Positions 50,501-60,600 of a DNA stretch of 64,000 nucleotides are shown in pieces (within the stretch, counting starts at the first letter, position 1; the number at the start of each line of letters is the position of its first letter). The DNA is taken from positions 332,501 to 396,500 of the forward strand of contig JAOTOL010001602.1 in the NCBI GenBank assembly GCA_034440575.1, in the 5' to 3' direction. The position numbers and the translations under genes are program-made. The notes below the pieces were generated by a model. The model worked only from the letters and a program-made list of their open reading frames with translations, searched no databases and had not been told where the DNA came from. Origin of the DNA: Imbricaverruca yamaguchii (Eukaryota > Arthropoda > Thecostraca > Neoverrucidae).

Positions 50501-52261
50501 AAGCGTGATGCCCATATTGTTGCGCCTTTTGAAGTTGTTGACCTTTTTGCTTCCTCAATATGAGGAGTGAATGCCAGTGGGGAAAAATAAACGCAAGATT
50601 TGGGGACAGGGGAAGTACTACCAATAGGCCTAACTAGCAATGTGCAACACGCAGCATCTGACAAATTGTATTTCGATTTTTTTTTCTTGGGTGTATTCGA
50701 CTAATTATTACCGATTATTGTGTGATGCCATAAAAGCGCAGGTACCCTTGGATGAAGGTCCATTGCATCTGGGTTGCTTATTCTGCATTCTCCCTGCCGT
50801 AACGATGCGGAGACAAATGTAGACGGGCGCTAGGTGGCGCTTCGTATGTCTTCTCATGTGTAGGTGGCAGTGCTGAGGGTAGGTGGCAGTGCCTACTGTA
50901 CTACAAGGTTTGCTGGGTATGTTCTGATTCATGACGTGTGGTATATGATGTACGGGCCCAGAATTACCAAGTAGCCGATGCGCTTTTAAACGACAAGCCA
51001 CCACCGTAATACGATATCATGGCGTACGCATGATAACTCGTGGTTCACTACGAGCTTTGGGGCGCATCGACCAGATTTCACCATTTAACTGGTTCACCAT
51101 GAATACTTGCTATCGTGGCAGGATGTCGAATGCATTCTATGCCATCATGTCGCAGATTCTGTGATACTTGATGATGCAAATTCCCGGAGGTAGGAGGATG
51201 TGGGGAGGGGGAGCACTCGGCAGGCCGGCTGAGTAGCATCTTCATAAGCGTGCCGATGATGTGCTTGGCTTTAGGTGCGGACGTTTGTTCTGCTGTTGGT
51301 GTTCGACTCTGAGCGCCCTTGCTAGCCCTGCGCACCCCTATATTAACCCTGCTAACACAAGAGTGCCTTGTGCAGCACGCCGTTGTGCGAGCGGGTGTCC
51401 CCATCTGTTGACCTGACACTCTCATTTGTTGACCCGACGCACTCTTGTGTTGCAGTTCCGTGTCCGAAGGCGCACTGCACGGGCCGCGTGCGGGAGGTGG
51501 ATCAGCCGCGGCTCGAGTGGCTTGAGCGTCCGCGGCTGGCGGTGCCCGCCCAGTTCTACGGACCGAGCGAGGGCGAGCGCGGCCTGGTCGGTCTCTTCTG
51601 CCCGATGTGCGACGCGTGCGGCGGCGTGCGCGTGGCCGAGCGCTGGACGCGGCTGGAGCCGCTGTTGCGCGCCGGCGACGAGCGCACCGACGGCTGGTGG
51701 CAGGTGCGCTCGCCCGCCGACCGGATCGCGCTCTACGTGCTCAGCCAGTACGTGTACGGCGAGCGCGAGCGGTCGACGGCGACCGGCGAGCACTGCTGGC
51801 TGCCAGTGCCGCTCGACGACTGGGCGCTGCTGCTCTGGGTGTCCGGCGAGGCGGTCGGCTTCGCCAGCCTGAAGCGGCGCGGCCAGCTGATCGACGGCGG
51901 TCCCGAGTACTTCATGATGGATGTGCTGGACACGGTGTTCGTGCGGCGCGCGTGGCGTCGGCGCGGCCACACGCGCCGCCTGTTGGAGCGCCTGCTGTCG
52001 GAGCGCGCCGGCGTGCGGCTCGGCCTGTCCCAGCTGGTGCCGGCCATGTGGCGGCTGCTGTGCGGCCTGCTTGCCCACCTGCCGACGGCGCGCTCCTCGC
52101 TCTTCCTGGTCCGCTGGGCCGCTTGCGAGGGCTTCCGCATGAACGTGTGGCAGGCGTTGCGCCGCCACGTGCAGGGTCAGGTGCGCGCCGACGGTTCGCT
52201 GGACGTGGCAGGCGCCACCAAGCGGCTGCTGGGCGGCGACTGGCCGCGCCTCGAACTGTGA
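38509..52261 (+). CDS. FAM169-family protein (soluble lamin-associated protein 75-like), five exons
   Basis: Exons: 38509-38510 (coding part), 39876-40091, 40480-40603, 41330-41393, 51456-52261. All junctions are GT-AG, phases agree (2, 2, 0, 1) and the coding total is 1212 nt, or 403 residues plus stop. Residues 1-135 are hydrophilic and probably disordered, with an arginine-rich stretch near residues 72-97 that could be a nuclear localisation signal. Residues about 155-375 match the FAM169 family: the RIALYVLSQYVY segment (225-236), GEAVGFASLK (266-275), and MDVLDTVFVRRAWRRRGH (290-307), which resembles the acetyl-CoA loop of GNAT folds. Vertebrate relatives are nuclear, lamin-associated proteins with no proven enzyme activity. 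They carry the domain at the N terminus, whereas here it is C-terminal, which is unusual. Codons in exon 5 are strongly G/C-ending. Intron 4 is about 10 kb and contains an antisense Ly6 gene. The family call is from recognition, not a search; extra exons in intron 4 cannot be excluded. Confidence 0.82.
41665..42420 (-). pseudogene. Remnant of a jockey-like non-LTR reverse transcriptase C-terminus
   Basis: Three minus-strand pieces in order resemble the C-terminal part of a jockey-like LINE ORF2 rather than the CR1 copies: a block near 42,390-42,290 reading like NNVPLSQEKMLGLTFELRL, then MCCMDPQISYTGSADKLQIV with NKCIRIITGCV (42,176-42,060), then KGLLLAQAVFSYGN and a basic tail ending near 41,668. 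Stops and frameshifts separate them. It lies in intron 4 of the FAM169-like gene. Confidence 0.6.
42605..42666. repeat. Imperfect hairpin, 23 bp arms
   Basis: Arms at 42,605-42,627 and 42,644-42,666 pair over 23 positions. As plus-strand RNA, two of the three differences are G-U pairs, leaving one true mismatch. It lies in intron 4 of the FAM169-like gene, on its sense strand. Confidence 0.85.
43844..43879. repeat. Perfect 12 bp inverted repeat
   Basis: CCAACCCGCACC at 43,844-43,855 and GGTGCGGGTTGG at 43,868-43,879, with a 12 bp loop. Confidence 0.9.
44275..44495. repeat. 52 bp minisatellite just downstream of Ly6 gene A
   Basis: Three near-identical 52 bp units starting GGTGACCTGAGCCGTGTCAC, with a partial fourth. 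On the minus strand it starts immediately after the stop codon of Ly6 gene A, so it probably forms the start of its 3' UTR. Confidence 0.85.
44496..48690 (-). CDS. GPI-anchored Ly6/uPAR (three-finger) domain protein, gene A
   Basis: Exons on the minus strand: 48690-48642, 46082-45894, 44695-44496, with both introns in phase 1; 438 nt, 145 residues. Exon 1 is almost exactly a signal peptide (hydrophobic LKLVSAALLAAT) ending at a GTGAG donor. Exon 2 starts the domain with the RCYTC motif; exon 3 ends it with the hallmark CSCRGDFCN. There are eleven cysteines after the signal core, or ten if cleavage follows the first, which is the usual Ly6 number. The tail, with small residues (TASAA), a hydrophobic stretch and a short end, fits a GPI-attachment signal, so the product is probably tethered to the outer cell surface. 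Family members modulate channels or receptors or act in septate junctions; the target here is unknown. The whole gene sits antisense inside intron 4 of the FAM169-like gene. Intron 2 carries a minisatellite related to the one at 6.9 kb. Confidence 0.85.
45110..45540. repeat. Diverged second locus of the AGTAGATC minisatellite
   Basis: Units such as GTAGATCCTGTGAATATTTC, AGATCTTCTGAACATTTAGG and AGATCTTGTGAACATTTC recur with the same core as the 6.9-7.6 kb array but more divergence. It lies in intron 2 of Ly6 gene A. Confidence 0.75.
47083..47115. repeat. Perfect 13 bp inverted repeat
   Basis: CTCGTCACTATAT at 47,083-47,095 and ATATAGTGACGAG at 47,103-47,115, with a 7 bp loop. It lies in intron 1 of Ly6 gene A. 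Confidence 0.9.
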
Positions 52262-53279
52262 TGCGCTGTGCACCGGTCCGTCGGCGCGCCGGCGGGTGCT
52301 GCGTGCCAGCGACGGTCGTGTACGGCCGCGCCACACTCAGCCGTCAGTCGTCGGAACGCCGAGAGTCACAGACCAAATGATCAATCAGGAAAGGTGGCGT
52401 GCTCCGTAGCGCGGTACGGAGCGGGTATCTGTCTTAGGGCTTTGAATCTCGCCAAGGTTTGCTAGACTGGTCCAGGTGTCCAGTGCAGAAGGTTGGCAAT
52501 GGTTCAAGAAGTCTCACTGACTGATGGTTAATGTTTACTATGGTACATGGTGTTATGCTGGTCATGTGGCGAAGTATCCAGCGGATATCTCACCATAACC
52601 ACATTCGAAGTTAGATGTGGATATATGAGCAAGATGACCAATGTTGTCGCTGCGCCTGTAACCATAACAGGTCATCAATTTCCAATGTGTGTATCAGTGT
52701 GAAGCATTTGTTGACTCAGCGAAGTATGCAGGTGTGTATTACAGCCAGCCGCCAGAAAAATCGTCATTTGCAATCTCAAGTACATGACCGTAATTTTATG
52801 TAAACTCCGTTTCGAGTCACCCGTGCCATAGCCATAATATGTCCGCGTTGTCTATATATCGGCCCTTTTCGACTGCTCCCCTCAGGGCTGATCATGAGCT
52901 TTCGTCTGTGAAATATTGGCTGCGACGTGTGGAACTGCTTCAGGAATGGGCCGGTGGCCGCGGAGGCGCCGGCCCAACTCGGCGGCGACGGCCGCCGCTC
53001 TGTACCTGTGGACCGGTTGTTGGCTGTATTGGCCCGGCTGTCCGGCGGATAGTGTGTTGGCGGCCACCAACTGTGGCTGTGTGCTAGTGCGGCCGGAGAG
53101 AGCCGCCTGATGGCCGCTGTCGTTACCTGCCGCCGCTGCGGCCGGACCCGACTGTGGCCAGTTTTGAGGGCAGTCGGCGTCGGTGCGGGGTGTCGGTGTG
53201 CGCTCGGGCTGCGCGATGTCAGCCAAAGATCTCATCGCTCCGGCCGGCTTGACCGTGGCGTGATGGGAGCCGAGACTGT

Positions 53280-53450
53280 CGGCATATGGGCAATGGACGG
53301 CGGATGGTGGTAGACCGGACGGTGGACGACCAACGGTAGACGATGGGTGATGGGCGGTGGACGGTGGATGATTGCTGTTGGACGATGGACGGTGGATGAT
53401 TGCTGTTGGAGGATGGATGGTGGATGATGGATGATGGATAATGTCACGGC
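53280..53450. repeat. GGATGATGGA-type short tandem repeat
   Basis: Repeats of GGACGGTGGATGAT and GGATGATGG, including two copies of a unit starting GGTGGATGATTGCTGTTGGA. Confidence 0.8.
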
Positions 53451-55645
53451 ACAAGCGTTCTACGGTCGTGTCGTGGGCGGCGGTTATCGCACCGTCATGT
53501 TTCTCATGTAAAATATTGACCGTGCACATACCGTTTGTATGGTGAGTTTTGTACAGTGTACATGGGCTGTGCTCTGTTACCTAAGGTGATGTCTCAGTAC
53601 AATAAACACCTGGAACTGTTCAGCTGTGTGGTCTTGATGCCGGGATGTTGTGCCAATGGGCAGATGGATGCGAGGATCTTCTTAATGGGTACAATTCAGG
53701 CGAAAATACATCAAATCTGCCTAATTTTTCAGGTCCGTCATAAATGGGAGCTATATGATCATTATGATCAGCACGCCCTAAAGTTCGCATAACTCACTAA
53801 CCACAACATAAAACCACAAAGTCCACAATCAACACAATGCAAAACAAATGCTATTAAGAAACTATCGGGGTATTACCTGCATCTTCCAACTCCATATTGG
53901 AATGCGATAAATCTCAACCGATAGTGGAACAACTACCACGTAGCAGTCCACACTGGTTTTGTGATCGTTTGCTCATGCGCTATTACATGTTGCAGAGTAG
54001 GTCAAATAACTCAATTTGGGAGACTACATTGCTCAAGTCCTTCGGGTGGCCGCGTGCCGTAACACGCGCACTGAAGGGGGTGGAGACGCAATCCGTCAAC
54101 CCCTCATATTTTCTTCGATATCTCAGAAACCAGGGGATATTGCACGCAAAAATTGGAACCTTGGTAAATACACGTACTGCGGGGCGCAAAGTCATCGGCA
54201 GCCGCTAGGGGGTCGAGATCACAAATGCTTCGTTGGGGTGGCGGCATGGTGCCGGCCGATCGGGCGACCTCATTTGACCCTGGCAATGTAACAATGCATA
54301 CTGCAGAGATATTAGTTTCTGAGATGTTCGATGGGGGATGGTGGGTTGAATTCGTGCCCACCATCCCCTTCGTTTGGCGTTATATGATAGATCCAATATG
54401 CACAGTTTTCTCCCACGTAACTTAGGCACTATTGGGAGAAGGGAGAAGCCGAATAGTTCGGTTCCCTGTGTCCGAGCACGATGGCCATTCGACGAAAGCC
54501 GAGTGTGAGTGTGAAATCTGGCGGCATCAACAATTGCCCGTTTCTTGGTAGCTGGCAATACATGACATTGGTGCACATCTGTCAACAATGTGCAAACGCG
54601 AGTCTCTCACTCATGTGCCTCGCTCAAAACTAGTTGAGCACTTCTTTGCCAAGATGCACGTACATTGCTACTTCACTGCACTGTCGAAGACCGACAGGTG
54701 CTAACTTTGCATTTGGTCACGGCAATGGCGTTAACTCCTTCCAGTTACCCACTGATATCACTTACGTACATGCAAAATGATTGCAATTATGGACGCTCTG
54801 TGTTTTGTTGAAACGTTTGACGAGCTTTTATTTGTCACATTCAACGAGTTTTTCACTCATGGTTATTATCTTACACGACTATTTCCGCAATAATTCAGCA
54901 CTGATCAGGGTCAATCCAAGAGCGCTGCATAACCATAGTGGTTGTCGTGCCCTAAATGTTCAATAAACAACCACGTGCTACCAGGAAATAACCAGTCAGG
55001 TTCAACCTGTAGTGGTGAGCAACGGCCATGTCCAATACACTACACAATTGCCTTCCGCTTACGCAATCGAAATGTGGTGGGACGCAGAACCCAGGAATAG
55101 CTTAAAGGTGATAAGATAACCTAATGAATACACCTAAATTGCTATAAACCTGGACTGGTTGCCGCTGTATCGTCACAAGCTAGTGAAATAAAAAGTATCT
55201 CTGTCTACTGCGGATTGGGCATTAATACGTTACCCATCACCACCTGAAACCCAGAACCGATTAACTGGAAAGCCACGATGCTCTGCACCTCTGGCGGTAC
55301 TTCATGTCGTGTGTTTGACATCGCTATCTTGACTTTGCACCTCGTGCATGTGTTGCGAAAAGAAGCGCCGGCCATATTTTGTGGCGCTGGCGCATCGAGG
55401 CATGTTAGACAATTTATTTCTATTTGAGCATATTGATAGAAGCTTTTACTTTCTTTCAGAAATGTTATCTGAGGCCATTGCTGGAGAGCCCGTGTGGGTT
55501 AGGGATCCGACCCGTCGTGGTTTGGGACCTCGCTAATGTTATGCTGTCATGGTTCCCATTCAATGCGAAATTTTCGAATCCTGACACTTCCCTCCCTGGC
55601 AGGGTGAGAAATCTCCAACCTTGTGTGAGGCCATCTGCGCATCAA

Positions 55646-55714
55646 AATCAAATGAGTGTTGGATGTCATAATTTCTACCCGGTAGGAATACTGTCATCCA
55701 ACACTCATTTAATT
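55646..55714. repeat. Long hairpin or foldback repeat
   Basis: Perfect 16 bp arms (AAATGAGTGTTGGATG at 55,650-55,665 and its complement at 55,695-55,710). Pairing continues inward with few mismatches to a TACC/GGTA apex. The intergenic position and symmetry suggest a short foldback element. Confidence 0.85.
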
Positions 55715-56407
55715 TGCCGTGCCATGATAATCAGGTCAAACTATATGGAAATACGGACACAGCATGATTTCATTACGGTCTCCTTGTTCACAAACCACAA
55801 CAGCCAGCTATCGTGCCTTTGGCTGCTTCGACACATCTGCTAATCCCAAAGAGCCTTCCTTCACCCTGGCTGCGGATTGGCTTCAGTACCCCACTGTCGC
55901 TTCAACCGTCGCTGCAGGTGGCTGGCCGCCTGGCACCCCTCAGGCCGCCTGGCACCCCTCAAGCCACCTGTGCAGAATCGATTGTCTGCACTACAAAAGC
56001 CGGCATTATATGTTGACACGCGGCTGAAATTCATTGATACAGGCACACGCCCACCTGTACCATCGTGCCCACAGCCCTGCCCCTCCCCGCACCACCTGCA
56101 GTTGACACTGATCAGCTCCCGCATGTGGGATCGTATGACGCTCTCCTGGCTGCTCGTTTTGGCTTGCATAGCTTTCAAGCAACGCCTACAGATTCTTTCA
56201 TGTTATCCACCATGCTATTTTATTGCACGTGAAAAAAAATCTGGAACTACTTTCCAACTCGCCCGTTCTGTATCGCTCGAAGGGCAAAATCTGCATGGCC
56301 TTTTGTGGAAGACCACGAAACAGTTGACATTTCAACACGAGTATAGGGGTGTGAAAGTGCGAGGCACTCATTTGTTAGTACTACCGGAATCCTGAGTTGG
56401 AACGGTT

Positions 56408-56645
56408 TGAGGACTGGTCAGAGACTCAGAGAGAGATAGAAAAAGAGAGAAAGATGGTGAAAGTGAGAGTGGGAGTGAGAGTGAAGTGTGATAGTGAGAG
56501 TGAAAGAGAGGGAGAGAGTTAGGGGTTATAGTGAGAGTGTGAGTGAGAGTGAGATTGAAAGTGAGAGTGAGAGTAAGGGTGAGGATGGGGGCAGGAGTGA
56601 GAGAAGAGAGAAAAGGCGGGAAAGTGAGTGAGTGAGAGAGGAATA
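56408..56645. repeat. GAGAGT simple repeat
   Basis: About 235 bp of GTGAGAGTGAGA-type purine-rich repeats on the plus strand. Confidence 0.9.
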
Positions 56646-56770
56646 GCACTATGTTCTACAGAGTGCTGATCAACGAGTGTGTTCCGCTCTTATCTCCCTC
56701 CCCTACACTCTCCCTCTGTTCGGAGGCGATCCGATCCGTCTTGCCACGGACCGCCCGCCTGTCGGTGGCC

Positions 56771-56833
56771 AGTCTTCACCCTCGATCGAGGGTGGAGACT
56801 GGGAACTCCCGGCGAGAGAACTCGCCGGGGAGT
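56771..56833. repeat. Two adjacent palindromes
   Basis: CACCCTCGATCGAGGGTG (56,777-56,794) is a perfect palindrome and extends to 56,771-56,800 with one mismatch per arm. A second hairpin at 56,805-56,833 pairs ACTCCCGGCGAG with CTCGCCGGGGAGT, with one bulged base. Confidence 0.85.
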
Positions 56834-57683
56834 CGCCGAGTTGCGAGCTGCGGCCTCCTCGCTGGAATCTTCTGTCGCCGTCAGCCGCCACGGAGGAAAC
56901 TGAAGCTGTACGCTTTGCATGTGTATCGTTGAAATGTCCGACCTACAGGCATGTGCTGAGGAGTAGCTGCGAACAAGTCGCATATTGCGGACGGATTTCA
57001 AAATACGTCTGCATTTTCCACGAATGTTGGCATGACAACCGCCATAACTACTCTGCACCGCATCTGACACCCTTGTATAGAGCCAGTGGAAACTAAGCGA
57101 CTGATGGATGTTCCAGGGAAACGTGAATAAAAGGAGCCATGTTTATTTGAGTGCGATTGAAAGTCACTTCCAACTGCTGCGCGTTCCTTCCAGCATTTTC
57201 GAGAATCGCGATTTCCACCAAATCTCCCAAATGCTACATAATACCCGGTTTGTGAATTTGTTAAGTTTAACGATGAATTTTGAAGCTTAGCGATGTCCAG
57301 TTAGACCAAGCGGCCTAAATGCAATACTTTATCAAGATGGTCCAATCGCGATTCAGCATAGCACCACGACATAATCCTACCTACATATAAAGGCGTGACC
57401 TTGTTGTATTATATTACACGATCGAAGCAATAGCCATTTGGAATTACGATAATATATCCGTGGAACGGTTCTGATGTGACCGCAATCACTGTGACCGAGC
57501 TCAAAGGCAAAACATGTGACCAACATCATGAAATCAGTTTCCCTGCCACCCATATTAGACTACAAATACTTCCAATGAGAAAATAGGACAAACATGTTTG
57601 ACTTGGACAGACACTGAACCACTTCTGTTGTAGGCGCACGAGTTGTCAAATGGCCTCCGTCACCTGCCCTTCGGCACAGCTAG

Positions 57684-60600
57684 TTACCACAGTTGGCTGA
57701 GGACGGCGGTCAGTGGCAGCAGCAGCAGCGCCAGAGCCGGACGACCAGCGGCGTACTCTGCCGAGTTGCACATATTGAAGCCGCACACGGTCATCACAAT
57801 ACCGTCGGTGGTTTTGATCGTGCCCACTTGAACTTTCTGCGTGCAGATGCGCAGCTCTTCGGCTGAAAGACGGGCGCCAGGTCATTGCCAGCTTTGCAGT
57901 AGCGTTGATCATAGCGGCAAGAGTATAGCATCGGGGTAGCCTTTCATTGGTAGCGACAATAATCGTCGTGAAGGTAGCACGTGCACCATATCTTTGCAGT
58001 TGTAGGCAGCATGATGGTCCTTACACGTGAGCGTAGAGATCAGCATGCGCATCGGAGGGGATGGGGCGAAATCTGCCCACCTTTTCTGTGTCATTTTTCT
58101 TCTTCTAAAAGGTTCGTCTTATAAACGACCAAGGATATTGTTATTCAATGTGACTGTTCCAAATGGATAAGCGCATCGCATGCAATTAAAACAAAATCCG
58201 TTGGTAAGTATGGGAAGCGTGAGGTGCAAAGTGGCCGACGGGCCGCCGCCGTCCGACCGTCACAAATGGGTTCGTCGGTGTGTGTGTGGGGCGGGGGGGG
58301 GACGGTACGGCGCACCGACAGATCTGTCGACTTCATTGGACCTTGAAGGTATTAACCTGGTGTCACGCAATGTATCCGGAAGAAAATGCATTACAGCTGG
58401 AATATCCACGCTAATTTTCGTGCGTTTAGCTTCAGTAGCTTCCGGGATGTTGGGGGAATCTACCCACATTTCCGGTTTGTGTGCCGTGACGTACCATCCG
58501 GTGCGCGTATTAAACGCTAATATTCCGTCAGGAGTTCATGAAGCGAATCTTGTCAGCAATACGCCTTGTTGAGCAGATAACAAGCCCTGACCTGTGTACG
58601 ACATGCTGCCACCTTCCGCAGTGCAGGAGTTGTTGCACCCCTCCTGTTCTCGGTGTTTCAAAACGACGTGTTAACGACAGGGAGCAATTTCAGCGTACTG
58701 CGCATTACGATATCTCGCCATTGATACCAGAAGTCTACTTCAGTCCGTTTGTTTAAAAGTAATTTTGCAAAACAAAACATTGTCGCATGTGATCATTCCT
58801 GTCCAAGAACTAAAAACGTACATAGTTTTCAAATATTCAATATAGGACTCAACAATATCTTTGAATACTAACTATGTGCCATTTTTCCTGTGTCAACTCA
58901 TAAAAAGGCCCATAGGCGGAAGGGTTAGGAACAGCCCCTCGTATCTTGCTAACTCCAAATATGTTGCATTTGCTCTATAAAGATGCTTGGAGGGAATTTC
59001 AAGTGGCTTCCATTATTTTGGTTAAATTTTGTGCGTAAAATTCACCAATGGCCGCGGCGGTCATGGCATTAACCCTTCCCAAACCCACACTTATCATGTA
59101 CTTATCAGTTTTGGTGTTAACAGTAACTAAATTTGTCACTTTATCGTCAAATCTCTCTATGTTCTGATTTGTAGCATTTTCCTTCATCTAGCTTGGCGTC
59201 GTGATGCAAATAGGTACTCGGTCAAGAGCATCATATTTCAATTTTGTGGTATTTTCATAGCATATATTCGTCTTCTCTTTTAATATACCGTCTGACGACG
59301 GGCCGCTAATAGCTCCCAAAGCTCATGAATTGCTTATAAAATGGGTCATCCCAGAAGTTTTATTGCCATTCATAAAACCCATTAATATGTATCTAAAATA
59401 TTTAATCGTGTTGCGCTGCGGGAGGCGTGCCTACCAACCTACAAACATGTTAAAAGAGAAGTCTCTAAGTCCTGTCAAGTGTATCAATCACACTATTTTC
59501 CTGCGCCGCTGCCGTGATAACAACTTTGTACCTAAGGGATTACGAGTGAAGAATAGGGCAGTATAAAAGCCAATTAAGCCGACAAGATTTACGAAAATGC
59601 TAGCCATGAACTCCTACTTGAACGTCTACAATACTGGAGACGGGAACGTGCCGTCCTCGAGTCGCAGTTGCAGTTCCTCATCAACTCTTTCCAGTGTGAT
59701 CTGTCTCCAGAGCATTTCAACACTGTGACGTCAGCAGTGGCCGTCGCCAAAAACCACGAGAATGAAGTTTGCAAGACCCGACATCGCCGGAAGTTCAACG
59801 CACTTGTACGAGAGCGCGCTGCTGCTGAAACGCAGATCCCCGAGCTCGTCAGCAAGAATGCTGTCGTTAGCCGCAGTCACCACCCCCTCTCGACTAGCCA
59901 GTCCAACGTCCTAGAGCTTGGTCTGGGCTTCGTTCCTACCCGGAAAGAAATGCCGAAATTAATGATGGCCACTGCCATCGAATCTTTTGCTCAGACGATT
60001 CCCGACAAAGAGCATGCTAATAAGATTCGTTTTGAAGCTGTCCAAGTACTTAAATCAGCCCACCCTCAGAAGCCTAGCACTTCCTCAGCTTAAAGGAAAG
60101 CTTTATCTGAGCTTCAAAAGAATGACGCCATCACCATCTGTCCGGCAGATAAGGGAAACGCTATCGCGATCATGGACACAGCCGAGTATAAACAAAAGGT
60201 AAATACCCTTCTTTCTGATTATACATACCGAAAACTCGCTGCTGACAAGAAGATACAAATATGATATAGCGCAAAGTTATGGAAGTGATCGAACAGCTGA
60301 AGCATTCGAGCAGAATATCTCAGACTAAAGCTGATAAACTGAAGCCTCCACAGAGCCTGCCGCCTCGCCTTTACGCCCTACCAAAGATCCACAAGGAAGG
60401 TGTGCCTGTTCGCCCTATCATTAGCTGCATCGGCTCACCCGTGGAAAAACTATCTGCTTACCTGACAGACATCATCAACCCGATCCCGGGGAAAAGTGAG
60501 TACCACATAAAAAATTCCGAAGACTTCGTGCGTAGACTCCGCTCTAGCAATGCCACTGACAAAATCGTCGCTAGCTTTAACGTGAAAAGTATATTCACGA

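Larger units (their letters stand above)
52262..57683. other. Intergenic region between the FAM169-like gene and Ly6 gene B
   Basis: Contains the short repeat at 53,280-53,450, the hairpin at 55,646-55,714, a purine tract and a palindrome pair, but no exon I can support. An AATAAA at 53,601-53,606 could be a distant polyadenylation signal for the FAM169-like gene; this is weak. Confidence 0.4.

Noticed and set aside
51422..52336. 304-codon minus-strand frame opposite the last FAM169-like exon
   Set aside because: Shadow of the strongly G/C-ending codons in exon 5; the plus strand carries the recognisable domain and splice acceptor.
52882..53529. 215-codon minus-strand frame rich in HHPPS repeats
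   Set aside because: Half of it is the GGATGATGG short repeat read in translation; the rest is GC-rich without a domain.
55861..56178. Possible further Ly6 exon (cysteine-containing minus-strand frame)
   Set aside because: Cysteine spacing does not fit the Ly6 pattern, and no phase-1 acceptor and donor pair frames it.
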